From Herbidospora daliensis (GTDB lineage Bacteria; Actinomycetota; Actinomycetes; Streptosporangiales; Streptosporangiaceae), in contig NZ_BBXF01000002.1 of NCBI RefSeq assembly GCF_001570585.1, positions 1,624,077 to 1,688,076 on the forward strand: 64,000 bases of DNA, written 5' to 3'. The stretch's first letter is position 1, and the number at the start of each line of letters is the position of its first letter. The notes beneath the pieces were generated by a model, which saw nothing but the letters and a program-made list of their open reading frames with translations, did not search any database and was not told the DNA's origin. Shown one piece after another: positions 27,165-36,105 of this stretch. The position numbers and the translations under genes are program-made.

Positions 27165-27203
27165 GATGCCGCATGGTCCGGTTTGACCGGATCGTGCGGC
27201 ATC
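27165..27203 (+). terminator. Strong hairpin between rpsD and rpoA
   Basis: GATGCCGCATGGTCCGGT (27165-27182), loop TTG, ACCGGATCGTGCGGCATC (27186-27203): an 18-bp stem with two G-U pairs. Only a T-poor ATGGTTGTTG follows. Because rpoA must be made, it is likely a partial terminator, processing or attenuation site that lowers or separates rpoA and rplQ expression from the ribosomal genes. Confidence 0.6.
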
Positions 27204-27259
27204 ATGGTTGTTGTCGAGTGGCGTCAAATAGCGGGCGCCGCCTGTGAAGGGAATCACGC

Positions 27260-28276
27260 ATGCTCATCGCACAGCGTCCCAGTCTCGTCGAGGAGTCCCT
27301 CGAGGAGCACCGGTCCAAGTTCGTCATCGAGCCGCTGGAGCCGGGCTTCGGTTACACCATCGGCAACTCCGTGCGGCGCACGCTGCTGTCGTCCATTCCG
27401 GGCGCGGCCGTGACCTCCATCCGCATCGAGGGTGTGCTCCACGAGTTCTCGACCGTTCCCGGGGTCAAGGAAGACGTCACCGACATCATCCTGAACCTCA
27501 AGAACCTGGTCGTCTCCTCCGAGCACGACGAGCCGGTGGTCATGTACCTGCGCAAGCAGGGCCCCGGTGAGGTCACCGCCGCCGACATCGCGCCCCCGGC
27601 CGGTGTCGAGGTGCACAACCCCGACCTCCACATCGCCACGCTGAACGGCAAGGCGAAGCTGGAGATGGAGCTGACCGTCGAGCGCGGTCGCGGCTACGTC
27701 TCCGCCGCCCAGAACAAGCAGCCCGGCCAGGAGATCGGCCGTATTCCGATCGACTCCATCTACTCGCCGGTGCTCAAGGTCACCTACAAGGTCGAGGCGA
27801 CGCGTGTCGAGCAGCGCACCGACTTCGACCGGCTGATCCTCGACGTCGAGACCAAGCCGTGCATGAAGCCCCGCGACGCGGTGGCCTCGGCCGGCAAGAC
27901 CCTCGTCGAGCTCTTCGGCCTGGCCCGTGAGCTCAACGTCGAGGCCGAGGGCATCGACATCGGCCCGTCGCCGACCGACGCCGCCCTTGCGGCCGACCTG
28001 GCGCTGCCGATCGAGGAGCTCAACCTCACCGTCCGGTCCTACAACTGCCTCAAGCGCGAGGGCATCCACACCGTGGGCGAGCTCGTCGCGCGCAGCGAGC
28101 AGGACCTGCTGGACATCCGCAACTTCGGTGCGAAGTCCATCGAAGAGGTCAAGCAGAAGCTGCACGAGATGGGTCTCGCGCTCAAGGACAGCCCGCCCGG
28201 ATTCGACCCGTCCGCTGTCGCCGGTGGCGGCTACGACGACGAGGACGGCGGCTTCATCGAGACCGAGCAGTACTGA
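27260..28276 (+). CDS. rpoA: RNA polymerase alpha subunit
   Basis: 338 residues. N-terminal dimerisation and assembly domain (residues 1-230, with [20 protein letters not shown], 20 residues), an acidic linker, and a C-terminal domain with [20 protein letters not shown] and [16 protein letters not shown] that binds UP elements and activators. ATG with GAAGGGAAT upstream. Encoded after rpsD as is standard. Confidence 0.98.
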   Translation: MLIAQRPSLVEESLEEHRSKFVIEPLEPGFGYTIGNSVRRTLLSSIPGAAVTSIRIEGVLHEFSTVPGVKEDVTDIILNLKNLVVSSEHDEPVVMYLRKQGPGEVTAADIAPPAGVEVHNPDLHIATLNGKAKLEMELTVERGRGYVSAAQNKQPGQEIGRIPIDSIYSPVLKVTYKVEATRVEQRTDFDRLILDVETKPCMKPRDAVASAGKTLVELFGLARELNVEAEGIDIGPSPTDAALAADLALPIEELNLTVRSYNCLKREGIHTVGELVARSEQDLLDIRNFGAKSIEEVKQKLHEMGLALKDSPPGFDPSAVAGGGYDDEDGGFIETEQY

Positions 28277-28289
28277 TTTTTCGCAGATA

Positions 28290-28301
28290 GAACGATCGTT
28301 C
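28290..28301. promoter_or_regulatory. Perfect palindrome between rpoA and rplQ
   Basis: GAACGATCGTTC, followed by GATCGG, gives a perfect 12-bp dyad resembling operators of TetR-family regulators. It is 13 bases after the rpoA stop and 58 bases before rplQ. No promoter was recognised around it, so this is a pattern only. Confidence 0.3.
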
Positions 28302-28359
28302 GATCGGCCCGACCCCGGTACCTGATACGGCCGGGGCGGGTTATCCAAAGGAGCATGTC

Positions 28360-28875
28360 ATGCCCAAGCCCGCCAAGGGTGCACGTCTCGGTGGTTCCGC
28401 GGCGCACGAGAAGCTGATCCTGTCGAACCTGGCGACGCAGCTGTTCCAGCACGGCAAGATCAAGACCACCGAGGCCAAGGCCAAGCGCCTGCGCCCGGTG
28501 GCCGAGCGCCTGATCACCAAGGCGAAGAAGGGCGACATCCACAACCGTCGCCAGGTGCTGACCGTCGTCCGCGACAAGAGCGTCGTGCACCACCTCTTCA
28601 CCGAGATCGCGGTGACCTTCGCCGAGCGTCCCGGTGGCTACACCCGGATCACCAAGATCGGTCAGCGTAAGGGTGACGCCGCTCCCATGGCCGTCATCGA
28701 GCTCGTCTCCGAGCCGCTGAACGCCGTCACCACGACCCGCAAGGCCCCCGAGCCCGCCGCCGCCCCGGCGTCGGAGCCGAAGGCCGCGGAGCTCGACGAG
28801 GTCGAGGAGACCAAGGCGTCCGCCGACGAGGCCGAGGTCACCGAGACCGAGGCCAAGAAGGACGACGAGGCCTGA
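28360..28875 (+). CDS. rplQ: 50S ribosomal protein L17 with acidic tail
   Basis: 171 residues. The core ([20 protein letters not shown] and [20 protein letters not shown]) is about 118 residues, followed by an Ala/Glu/Lys-rich tail of about 50 residues, common in actinobacterial L17. ATG after AAAGGAG. Last gene of the alpha operon; a textbook terminator follows. Confidence 0.96.
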   Translation: MPKPAKGARLGGSAAHEKLILSNLATQLFQHGKIKTTEAKAKRLRPVAERLITKAKKGDIHNRRQVLTVVRDKSVVHHLFTEIAVTFAERPGGYTRITKIGQRKGDAAPMAVIELVSEPLNAVTTTRKAPEPAAAPASEPKAAELDEVEETKASADEAEVTETEAKKDDEA

Positions 28876-28890
28876 TCCGTCAGGTCTCAC

Positions 28891-28933
28891 GGGTCCGGTG
28901 TCCCTTACCAGGGCGCCGGACCCGTTTCTTTTC
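28891..28933 (+). terminator. Rho-independent terminator after rplQ
   Basis: GGGTCCGGTGTCCC (28891-28904), loop TTACCA, GGGCGCCGGACCC (28911-28923), one bulge, then GTTTCTTTTC. The best T-tract in the window. It ends the alpha operon just before truA. Confidence 0.9.
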
Positions 28934-28950
28934 ACCGAAGGGGTTTCTCG

Positions 28951-29754
28951 ATGCGGCTGCGGCTCGATCTGGGCTATGACGGGACCGAGTTCTCGGGATG
29001 GGCCAAGCAGCCCGGCAGGCGTACCGTCCAAGGAGAGCTGGAAGCCGCGCTGGGCCGCATCCTGCGCCTGCCCGAGCCGCCGTCTCTGACGGTGGCCGGC
29101 CGCACCGACGCGGGCGTGCACGCGCGCGGCCAGGTCGCCCACGTCGATCTCGACGACGACGTCGAGGAACCGGCCATGCTGCTGCGGCGGCTCGCGGGCG
29201 TGCTGCCCCTCGACGTGCGGGTGAACCGGGTCAGCGTCGCCCCGCCCGGCTTCGACGCCCGCTTCTCGGCGCTGTCCCGCCGGTACGGCTACCGCGTGAG
29301 CGACAACGCCGGGGGAGTCGACCCGCTGCGGCGCAAGGACGTGCTCTGGTACAACCGGCGCCTCGACCTCGGGCTGCTGAACGCCGGATCGGCGGCCCTG
29401 CTCGGCGAGCACGACTTCGCGGCCTTCTGCAAGAAGCGCGAGGGCGCGACCACGATCCGCGAGCTCCAGCGGTTGTCGTGGGAGCAGGACGACACGTTCC
29501 TGACGGCGACGGTGGTCGCCGACGCCTTCTGCCACTCGATGGTCAGGGCCCTGGTGGGTTCCCTGCTGATGGTCGGCGACGGACGCCAGCCGGTCGAATG
29601 GCCCGGCGAGGTGCTCCGGCGCGCGGTCCGCGATTCAGGCGTGCACGTCGCGCCGGCGCTCGGGCTGACGCTGGAGGAGGTGCGCTATCCGGCCGACGCC
29701 GAGCTGGCGGGCCGGGCGGCGATGACCCGCCGGGTGCGCACCCTCAGCGCCTAG
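28951..29754 (+). CDS. truA: tRNA pseudouridine(38-40) synthase
   Basis: 267 residues; isomerises uridines 38-40 of the tRNA anticodon arm. The catalytic Asp lies in [18 protein letters not shown] (about 49-66). ATG with GAAGGGG upstream. Its TAG falls in the tetranucleotide CTAG whose complement is also the stop of the converging gene, so the two genes overlap by four bases with no terminator between them. Confidence 0.95.
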   Translation: MRLRLDLGYDGTEFSGWAKQPGRRTVQGELEAALGRILRLPEPPSLTVAGRTDAGVHARGQVAHVDLDDDVEEPAMLLRRLAGVLPLDVRVNRVSVAPPGFDARFSALSRRYGYRVSDNAGGVDPLRRKDVLWYNRRLDLGLLNAGSAALLGEHDFAAFCKKREGATTIRELQRLSWEQDDTFLTATVVADAFCHSMVRALVGSLLMVGDGRQPVEWPGEVLRRAVRDSGVHVAPALGLTLEEVRYPADAELAGRAAMTRRVRTLSA

Positions 29755-31943
29755 CTGGTGACGCGCTTCTCGATGATCTCGGCGGTCTGGTCGCGGAAGG
29801 CGCCGCTGACCGGGCCGAGGTCCTTCTCCTTCTCGGCCGGGGTGTGGCCGTCGGCGTAGGTGGCGTAACTGAAGACGATGTAGCGCCCCCAGACCATGCC
29901 CGCCGCGTAGCCGCCGCTGATCGCCACCCGGTCGGCGCCCGAGTCGGCGTCGCCGTTGAGGCCGCGGAACCACAGGTTGCTGCCGAGGTTCTTGGTCTGG
30001 TCGACGGCCAGGGCCGCGTTCTTGGTGGGCAGCACGGCGATGCCGGTGGTGACGGCGTACTGCTTCTTGCCGTCGACGTAGGTCGCGCGCAGCACCCGGC
30101 GGCAGTCGTTCTCCGACAGGGACTGGGCGAACGCGCCGGCGGCGGCCGAGGCGCAGTCGTCGGTGATGTTGACCTTGACGCGCTTGAAGGTGCGGCCGTT
30201 CACGCTGATCTTCGCGTCGGGGAACGCCTCGCTGAGGGTCAGCTTGCGCGGGTCGGTCGTCTCGGAGTCGAGCATCGCCGCCTCGACCGTCGGGGCCGGG
30301 TCGGCCTCGCCGCCGGGGGCGGCGGGGGCGTCGGTCACCGGGGGAGCCGCGACCTCCTCGGCCGGGGTCTCCTCGCCCGCGTAGGCCAGGTAGGCCGACG
30401 TGCCGATGGCCGCGATCACGACCAGGGCGCCCCCGGCCAGCAGCACCTTCTTGGCGCCGCCGCCCTTCTTCTTGGCCGGCGCCTCGGTGATCGGCGCGGC
30501 CTCGGCCGGGCGGTAGCCCTTGGGCAGCGGCGGATGGACGATCCCCTCGGTCACCGGCGCGGCGCCCAGGCTCTCGAACCCCCGGCCCGGTGACGCCGGC
30601 GCGGCCGGCGGCACGGGGGGAGTGAAGAGGTTCTCCTGGGTCTGGTCGGGCTGAGGGTCGACCTTCTGCAACGGCATCTCCGGGTCGGTGGGGACGTCGG
30701 CGGCGGTCCCGTTCACCGCGCCGAACGATTGCGGGCTCTCCTGGACGGCCGGGTCGAACGCCTGGAAGGCCGGTTGTTCCTCGCGCGGGATCGTCGTCTC
30801 GGCGGGCTCCTCGTCGGGGATCGCGGCCGACGGCCACGGGGTGCCGGTGTCGCTGGCCCACTGCTGGGCGGGCGGCCACGTGCCCGCCTCGGGACGCTCG
30901 CCCGGGACGGTGGCCACCCCCGTGTCGGATTCGGCGGGCGCCTCGGCCGCGTGGGCGGCCGAAGGCCAGTGGCGCGGGTAGACGGGCGGGTCGTCGTGGG
31001 ACTCGACCGCCTCGCCGGAGGCGGCCTGCTCCTCGCCGGGCAGGCGCGGCGGCCAGACGGCGATGTCGCCCGGCTCGCCGGGTCGCTCGCTCTCGGCGGC
31101 GGGCCACTCGGGGAGCGGCGGGAGACCGGAGGTGGTGGCGTCGGCGGGCTCCTCGACGGGCACCGAGGGCTCCGGGGCGGGCGCGGTCGACGCGGTGGGC
31201 GCGGCGGGCCAGCCCTGCCACTGCTGCGCCGGGGGCCACGAACCGGCCTTGCCGTGGTCGCGCGTCTCTTCGGTCTCGGGGTCGTACGCGGGCGGCGGCC
31301 AGGCGGCGTCGCGGTCGCGGGTCTCCTCGGTGTCGGCGGAGTAGACCGGCGGCGGCCAGGCGGACCGGGTGTCCTGGGTGTCGACGTCGGCTTCGGGCGC
31401 CTGCGGCGGCTGCCAGGCGGACCGGGAGTCGAACGTGTCCTCGGTGCCCGGATCGTAGACGGGGGCGGCCGGGACCGGCCACGGGGACCTGGGGTCGCGG
31501 GTCTCCTCGGTCTCCGGGTCGTACGCCGGAGGGGGCCACGCGGACTGGGGGGCGGGCGAGGTCTTCGGGAAGCCGAAGTGGCCCGTCGGGGGAGCCTCGG
31601 GGGTGTGCTCGGTCACCGGCGCGGGCGGCTGCCAGGAGCGGGGCGTCGGCCAGGTCGGGACCGGGTCGGCGGGCTGTCCGGCGTCTTCCGGGGCGAACCA
31701 CCCCCCGGACTCGGCCGGCTCGCGCGCGGGGGCCGGGGGCCACGTCGGGGGCTCTGCGGGCCGCGCTTCGGGAGCGGGCGGCCACTCAGGCTGGGCAGGG
31801 CGGGCCGTCGATACGGCGAACCAGCCGTTGCCGGAGCCCTCGCCGGGCTGCGGGTAGTTCTCGTCACGAGCCGACTGCCCGAAACTGGGCGGGGGCACCT
31901 TGCCCTCGTGGTCGTGCTCGGAGGCGGAATCCTGGCCACGCAT
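29751..31943 (-). CDS. Pro/Trp-rich single-pass membrane protein with exported C-terminal domain
   Basis: 730 residues. Residues 1-495 are low complexity, dominated by Pro, Glu, Ala and regularly spaced Trp ([21 protein letters not shown]). Residues about 134-235 contain about five copies of an AWPPPxYdxxTEeTRD unit. KKKGGGAKK is followed by one membrane segment (about 499-522), and a domain of about 175 residues is outside (about 555-730, start KLTLSEAF, cysteines at 597 and 614). That domain resembles the neighbouring lipoprotein's C-terminus: LTLxExF, GRxFK, two cysteines 17-18 apart, RATY/RASF, GGYAxG, DGHxPxxxE. I do not recognise a named family. A long cytosolic Pro-rich arm with an exported sensor-like domain suggests a surface or scaffold role; that is inference. 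Confidence 0.8.
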   Translation of the reverse strand: MRGQDSASEHDHEGKVPPPSFGQSARDENYPQPGEGSGNGWFAVSTARPAQPEWPPAPEARPAEPPTWPPAPAREPAESGGWFAPEDAGQPADPVPTWPTPRSWQPPAPVTEHTPEAPPTGHFGFPKTSPAPQSAWPPPAYDPETEETRDPRSPWPVPAAPVYDPGTEDTFDSRSAWQPPQAPEADVDTQDTRSAWPPPVYSADTEETRDRDAAWPPPAYDPETEETRDHGKAGSWPPAQQWQGWPAAPTASTAPAPEPSVPVEEPADATTSGLPPLPEWPAAESERPGEPGDIAVWPPRLPGEEQAASGEAVESHDDPPVYPRHWPSAAHAAEAPAESDTGVATVPGERPEAGTWPPAQQWASDTGTPWPSAAIPDEEPAETTIPREEQPAFQAFDPAVQESPQSFGAVNGTAADVPTDPEMPLQKVDPQPDQTQENLFTPPVPPAAPASPGRGFESLGAAPVTEGIVHPPLPKGYRPAEAAPITEAPAKKKGGGAKKVLLAGGALVVIAAIGTSAYLAYAGEETPAEEVAAPPVTDAPAAPGGEADPAPTVEAAMLDSETTDPRKLTLSEAFPDAKISVNGRTFKRVKVNITDDCASAAAGAFAQSLSENDCRRVLRATYVDGKKQYAVTTGIAVLPTKNAALAVDQTKNLGSNLWFRGLNGDADSGADRVAISGGYAAGMVWGRYIVFSYATYADGHTPAEKEKDLGPVSGAFRDQTAEIIEKRVTS

Positions 31944-32004
31944 ACCCGGAAGCGTATCGGCGCACGCGAGATCGTCGTGCCGCTATGGGCGTTTCCGCAT
32001 CGTG

Positions 32005-32724
32005 CTAGCCGGGCCGCCCCCGCACTGACCTGGTGTCGAGCGCGGGGAACACGGTGGCGTCGGTGATGTCGACGGCTGCCTGGTATAGGCGCTTGAGCTC
32101 GGCTTTCTTCGGTTCGTGCCCGTCTTTGAACTGGAACCAGAGCAGAATCGCATAATGCCCCTGGGTCCAGCCGCCGGCGTAGGCCTCGCCGTCGCCGAGC
32201 TCCTTGGTGTGGTCGTCGTCGCCGGCCAGCGGCTTCAGGTAGTCCTTGCGCTCCTTGCCCGCCCCGGCCCCGGCGACGGTCTTGGCGGCCTTGCTGGTCT
32301 TCAGGTTGGCGACGCCGACGGTGCCGATCACGGTGCCCTTGGCGTCGTGGAAGCTGGCGCGGGCGAGCTGCGTGCAGCCGGCCGCCTTCAGGGCCTTCTG
32401 GAGCTTGTCGCCGGTGACCGCGTCCTTGCAGTCCTTCTTCTTCATGTCCCGGACGGTCATCTTGTAGGACCGGCCCTTGATCTTGAAGCGGCTGCGGCCG
32501 AAGATCTCGTTCAGGGTGAGCGGCTCGGGGTCGGTCTCGCGCGAGGCGGCGTAGCCGAACGTGCCTCCGGGGGCGACCGGGAGGCTTGGTTTGGGCGCGG
32601 CCGACGTTTCGGCGGCGGGCGGGGCGGCGGCGTCAGAGCAGCCGGTGACCAGGCCGACGACCAGGGTGGCGACCAGACCGGCGGGGACGGCGCCGGCGAA
32701 CCGGCGTCTGGCGGGGGTACCCAT
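32005..32724 (-). CDS. Lipoprotein sharing the exported domain of its neighbour
   Basis: 239 residues from ATG 32724, with AAGGT upstream; a longer frame exists but MGTPARRRFAGAV starts a lipoprotein signal with lipobox VTGC (Cys29). After a Pro/Ala linker, residues about 66-225 match the C-terminal domain of the 730-residue protein encoded next: LTLNEIF, GRSYKMTVRD, cysteines 99 and 117, RASFHDAKG, GGWTQGHYAILLWFQFKDGH. The two genes are a tandem pair on the same strand, 61 bases apart, probably arisen by duplication. Function unknown. Confidence 0.8.
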   Translation of the reverse strand: MGTPARRRFAGAVPAGLVATLVVGLVTGCSDAAAPPAAETSAAPKPSLPVAPGGTFGYAASRETDPEPLTLNEIFGRSRFKIKGRSYKMTVRDMKKKDCKDAVTGDKLQKALKAAGCTQLARASFHDAKGTVIGTVGVANLKTSKAAKTVAGAGAGKERKDYLKPLAGDDDHTKELGDGEAYAGGWTQGHYAILLWFQFKDGHEPKKAELKRLYQAAVDITDATVFPALDTRSVRGRPG

Positions 32725-32750
32725 GACCTTGAGATTAACCGCAGACCGGG

Positions 32751-33434
32751 TCAGGAATACCCGAAGTCCTGCGTCCACCACGGCCCGCCGGGTTCGAGGG
32801 TGACGCCGACGCCGGTCACGGTCAGCTGGCAGTTGAGGATGTTGCGCCGGTGGGAGGGGCTGTTCAGCCAGCTCTTCACCGCGTCGGCGGCGCTGCTGTA
32901 GCCCTTGGCGATGTTCTCGGCGCCGCCCAGCCGGTAGCCGGCGCGGGTCATGCGGTCCCAGGGGCTCGCGCCGTCGGGCGACTCGTGGACGAACTTCCCG
33001 GTCGCCGCCATCTCGGCGGAGTGCTGCCGGGCCGAGGACACCAGCCGGTGGTCGATGCGCAGCTTGGGGCAGCCCGCCTTGGCGCGGGCCTCGTTGACGA
33101 AGAAGACCACGTTGGCCTCGAGTTCGGCGACGTGGCCGCTGACGCGGGACGGGGTGGGGCCGGTGTCGCCGCCGGGGGAGGCCACCGACTCCTCGCCGCC
33201 CACGGGCGCGACCGGGACCAGCCCGGGACGGTGCCGGGGCGGCGGCGACGGGGTCGCCTTGGCGGCCGGCTGGTTGTCGCGCAGGTAGACCTCACTGGAG
33301 CCGTTGCCCAGCACGGTGATCCGGCCGATCACGATGCCGAGGACCAGGACCGCCAGGACGCATGCCAGAACGCCCAGCAGCGTCCCGCGTCGGGCGCTTG
33401 GCTGGGAATGCCGGTTGTGAGGGTTCTGCCACAT
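32751..33434 (-). CDS. CAP/SCP (YkwD-like) domain membrane protein
   Basis: 227 residues. One N-terminal membrane anchor (about 17-40, LLGVLACVLAVLVLGIVIG), a Pro-rich linker, then a CAP superfamily domain (about 103-227) with VFFVNEARAKAGCPKLRID, HSAEMAATGKFVHESPDG, GYRLGGAENIAKGY, WLNSPSHRRNIL and VTGVGV. The His/Glu cavity residues of the family are visible (His in HSAEM and FVHES, Glu in AENI). Extracellular CAP proteins have varied roles, and none can be assigned here. It is the first gene of a three-gene minus-strand cluster between truA and rplM. Confidence 0.9.
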   Translation of the reverse strand: MWQNPHNRHSQPSARRGTLLGVLACVLAVLVLGIVIGRITVLGNGSSEVYLRDNQPAAKATPSPPPRHRPGLVPVAPVGGEESVASPGGDTGPTPSRVSGHVAELEANVVFFVNEARAKAGCPKLRIDHRLVSSARQHSAEMAATGKFVHESPDGASPWDRMTRAGYRLGGAENIAKGYSSAADAVKSWLNSPSHRRNILNCQLTVTGVGVTLEPGGPWWTQDFGYS

Positions 33435-33444
33435 ACCGCAGCCA

Positions 33445-33473
33445 AATATAGGGATCCGAGAGCCTGTTGAAAA
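33445..33473 (-). promoter_or_regulatory. Promoter of the CAP-domain gene cluster
   Basis: On the minus strand TTTTCA (33468-33473), a 17-base spacer and TATATT (33445-33450). The -10 ends only 10 bases before the ATG, so the transcript would be leaderless or nearly so. It points away from rplM and back-to-back with the rplM promoter. Confidence 0.6.
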
Positions 33474-33553
33474 TGAGAATGGAGAGACCGGATGGGTACC
33501 TGACCCGCAGATCAGGGCAGCGGAGTAAGCGCTCCGTTTTGGACCGTTGCGTT

Positions 33554-33582
33554 TTGCTCAACTCGGCGGCTGCGGGTATGGT
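33554..33582 (+). promoter_or_regulatory. Promoter of rplM-rpsI
   Basis: TTGCTC (33554-33559), a 17-base spacer, TATGGT (33577-33582). Predicted start near 33589, leaving a leader of about 138 bases before rplM. Confidence 0.65.
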
Positions 33583-33601
33583 GGTGGATCGTTGTGTGTG
33601 C

Positions 33602-33622
33602 TTCAGTCCTTCGCTGACTGAA
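33602..33622 (+). promoter_or_regulatory. Stem-loop in the rplM leader
   Basis: TTCAGTC, loop CTTCGCT, GACTGAA: a perfect 7-bp stem beginning about 13 bases into the predicted transcript. Low-GC Gram-positives have an L13 leader RNA; whether this is a functional analogue is unknown. Confidence 0.4.
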
Positions 33623-33726
33623 CACGGCGCGTCCGGCGTCATCTCCCGTATGTGTGGAGACGGATGGTTGTGCGTCGTGGGCCCGCGCGACCTCCGACTG
33701 TTCACCATCCGACAGAAGGCACTGCC

Positions 33727-34170
33727 GTGAGCACGTTCACCCCGAAGCCCAACGACGTCGATCGTCAGTGGTACGTCATCGACGCCACCGACGTCGTGCT
33801 CGGCCGGCTGGCCAGCCACGTCGCGGTCCTGCTCCGTGGCAAGCACAAGCCGATCTTCGCGAACCACGTCGACACCGGCGACTTCGTGATCATCGTCAAC
33901 GCCGACAAGATCGCTCTGTCCGGCAACAAGCTGGAGCAGAAGAAGGCTTACCGCCACTCCGGTTACCCGGGCGGTCTGCGTTCGGTCACCTATGGCGAGC
34001 TGATGGAGAAGCGTCCCGACCGGGCCGTCGAGAAGGCCGTCAAGGGCATGCTGCCCAAGAACGCCCTCGGGCGGAAGATGGCCAAGAAGCTCAAGGTCTA
34101 CGCCGGTCCGGAGCACCCGCACAAGGCGCAGAGCCCGGTGCCCTTCGAGATCACTCAGATCGCCCAGTAA
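33727..34170 (+). CDS. rplM: 50S ribosomal protein L13
   Basis: 147 residues from GTG 33727; the frame is open upstream but the family N-terminus is [20 protein letters not shown]. The core [20 protein letters not shown] and [19 protein letters not shown] are intact. Early 23S binder. In an operon with rpsI, and probably glmM. Confidence 0.96.
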   Translation: MSTFTPKPNDVDRQWYVIDATDVVLGRLASHVAVLLRGKHKPIFANHVDTGDFVIIVNADKIALSGNKLEQKKAYRHSGYPGGLRSVTYGELMEKRPDRAVEKAVKGMLPKNALGRKMAKKLKVYAGPEHPHKAQSPVPFEITQIAQ

Positions 34171-34200
34171 CGCCGAGCCAGGAAAGTTAAGAGGAGAACC

Positions 34201-34722
34201 GTGGCTGAGACCACCGGTACCGAGACGCTCGTCGAGGGCGAAGTCGAGGACTTCGCGGGCGAGGAATTCCCGTCCGAGTACACCACCGAGTCGGCTCCCG
34301 CCGCCGACGCCCCCGTGCGCAAGCCCGTCACCACGGGCAACTCGTACGGCACCGGCCGCCGCAAGGAGGCCGTGGCCCGTGTCCGGATCGTTCCGGGCAC
34401 CGGCAAGTGGACCATCAACGGTCGTAGCATCGACGTCTACTTCCCGAACAAGGTCCACCAGCAGATCGTCAACGAGCCCTTCGTGGTGCTCGGCGCCGAG
34501 GAGCAGTTCGACGTCATCGCCCGCATCGACGGCGGCGGCGTGACCGGCCAGGCCGGCGCCCTGCGCATGGGCCTGTCCCGCGCGCTGGCGATCCTCGACG
34601 CGGAGACCAACCGGCCGCCGCTGAAGAAGGCCGGCTTCCTCACCCGTGACGCCCGCGCCACGGAGCGGAAGAAGTACGGCCTCAAGAAGGCCCGTAAGGC
34701 TCCGCAGTACAGCAAGCGTTAA
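34201..34722 (+). CDS. rpsI: 30S ribosomal protein S9 with acidic N-terminal extension
   Basis: 173 residues, GTG start after AAGAGGAGAACC. The first 45 residues are acidic and disordered ([20 protein letters not shown]), an extension seen in actinobacterial S9. The core starts at [14 protein letters not shown] and ends with the tRNA-contacting KAPQYSKR. The glmM start lies one base after the stop. Confidence 0.96.
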   Translation: MAETTGTETLVEGEVEDFAGEEFPSEYTTESAPAADAPVRKPVTTGNSYGTGRRKEAVARVRIVPGTGKWTINGRSIDVYFPNKVHQQIVNEPFVVLGAEEQFDVIARIDGGGVTGQAGALRMGLSRALAILDAETNRPPLKKAGFLTRDARATERKKYGLKKARKAPQYSKR

Positions 34723-34723
34723 G

Positions 34724-36055
34724 TTGGGCCGCCTCTTCGGCACCGACGGGGTACGTGGGGTCGCGGGTCGCGACCTCACCGCCGAGCTGGCCATGGACCT
34801 GTCCGTGGCCGCCGCGCACGTCCTGCGCGATGCCGGGAGGAGCCGCCCGCTCGCCGTCGTAGGCCGGGACCCGCGCGCTTCGGGGGAATTCCTCGAAGCC
34901 GCCGTGGTCGCCGGCCTCGCGTCGTCTGGCATGGACGTGCTCCGTCTCGGCGTGCTGCCCACCCCGGCGGTCGCTCATCTGACCCCTGAGCTGGGAGCCG
35001 ACCTCGGTGTCATGCTCTCGGCCTCGCACAACCCGGCGCCCGACAACGGCATCAAGTTCCTCAACCGCCACGGCTTCAAGCTGCCCGACGCGGTGGAGAA
35101 CGAGATCGAACGGCGTCTCGGGGAGAAGTGGGAACGTCCCGTCGGCGCGGCCGTGGGCCGGGTCCGGGAGGCGTACGGCGAGACCGAACGCTATGTCTCC
35201 CACGTGCTGAGCTCGCTCCCGCACCGGCTCGACGGCCTGCGGGTCGTCGTCGACTGCGCCCACGGCGCCGCCCACATGGTGGCTCCCGAGGCGCTGCTGC
35301 GCGCCGGGGCCGAGGTCGAGACGATCGGCACCGCCCCCGACGGCCTCAACATCAACGACGGCGTGGGCTCCACCCACCTGGGCCCGCTGCGTGAGGCGGT
35401 GCTCTCGCGCGGGGCCGACGTGGGCATCGCCTACGACGGCGACGCCGACCGCTGCCTCGCGGTGACCGGCGACGGCGCCGAGATCGACGGCGACCAGATC
35501 ATGGCGATCCTCGCCATGGCGATGCGCGCCGAAGGCCGCCTGGCCAAGGACACGGTCGTCGCCACGGTGATGTCGAACCTGGGCTTCAAGCTGGCCATGC
35601 GCGAGGCGGGGGTGACGGTCGTCGAGACGGCCGTCGGCGACCGCTACGTGCTGGAGCGCATGCGCGAAGACGGCTTCACCTTCGGCGGCGAGCAGTCGGG
35701 CCACGTCATCATGCTCGACCACGCGACCACCGGCGACGGCCTGCTGACCTCGCTCCACCTGCTCGCGGCGGTGGCCCGGTCGGGCAAGCCGCTGGCCGAG
35801 CTGGCCTCGGTGATGACGAAGCTCCCGCAGGTCCTCGTCAACGTGAAGAACGTCGACAAGAACCGCGCGGGCGACGCCGCGCTGCTGGCGGCGGTCGCGC
35901 AGGCCGAGCTGGAGCTCGGCGACACCGGCCGGGTGCTGATCCGGCCGAGCGGCACCGAGCCGATGATCCGCGTCATGGTCGAGGCGGCCTCGCACGACCA
36001 GGCGACGGAGATGGCCGACCGGCTGGCCGAGGTCGTCCGAGTCACCTGCGGATGA
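34724..36055 (+). CDS. glmM: Phosphoglucosamine mutase, TTG start
   Basis: Converts glucosamine-6-phosphate to glucosamine-1-phosphate for peptidoglycan precursors. 443 residues from TTG 34724; the family N-terminus [17 protein letters not shown] begins exactly there and no ATG or GTG gives it. The catalytic phosphoserine loop is [14 protein letters not shown] (about 98-111), the magnesium loop is [11 protein letters not shown] (about 237-247), and the phosphate-binding end is [15 protein letters not shown]. It starts one base after rpsI, so it may rely on ribosomes terminating on rpsI. Works with GlmS, encoded on the other strand 1.5 kb away. Confidence 0.95.
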   Translation: MGRLFGTDGVRGVAGRDLTAELAMDLSVAAAHVLRDAGRSRPLAVVGRDPRASGEFLEAAVVAGLASSGMDVLRLGVLPTPAVAHLTPELGADLGVMLSASHNPAPDNGIKFLNRHGFKLPDAVENEIERRLGEKWERPVGAAVGRVREAYGETERYVSHVLSSLPHRLDGLRVVVDCAHGAAHMVAPEALLRAGAEVETIGTAPDGLNINDGVGSTHLGPLREAVLSRGADVGIAYDGDADRCLAVTGDGAEIDGDQIMAILAMAMRAEGRLAKDTVVATVMSNLGFKLAMREAGVTVVETAVGDRYVLERMREDGFTFGGEQSGHVIMLDHATTGDGLLTSLHLLAAVARSGKPLAELASVMTKLPQVLVNVKNVDKNRAGDAALLAAVAQAELELGDTGRVLIRPSGTEPMIRVMVEAASHDQATEMADRLAEVVRVTCG

Positions 36056-36069
36056 ACCCGGCCACCGGG

Positions 36070-36105
36070 GAAGGGCGGTTTCTGATCTCTCAGAAGCCGC
36101 CCTTC
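36070..36105. terminator. Bidirectional terminator between glmM and the PhoX-like gene
   Basis: GAAGGGCGGTTTCTG (36070-36084), loop ATCTCT, CAGAAGCCGCCCTTC (36091-36105): a 15-bp stem with one G-U pair. It lies after glmM and overlaps the last codons and stop of the converging gene. Confidence 0.75.

Noticed and set aside
29635-31785. A 716-codon minus-strand frame overlapping the 730-residue protein
   Set aside because: Same strand, different frame; Arg/Gly/Pro-rich with no motifs. The chosen frame has a membrane segment and a domain shared with the neighbouring lipoprotein.
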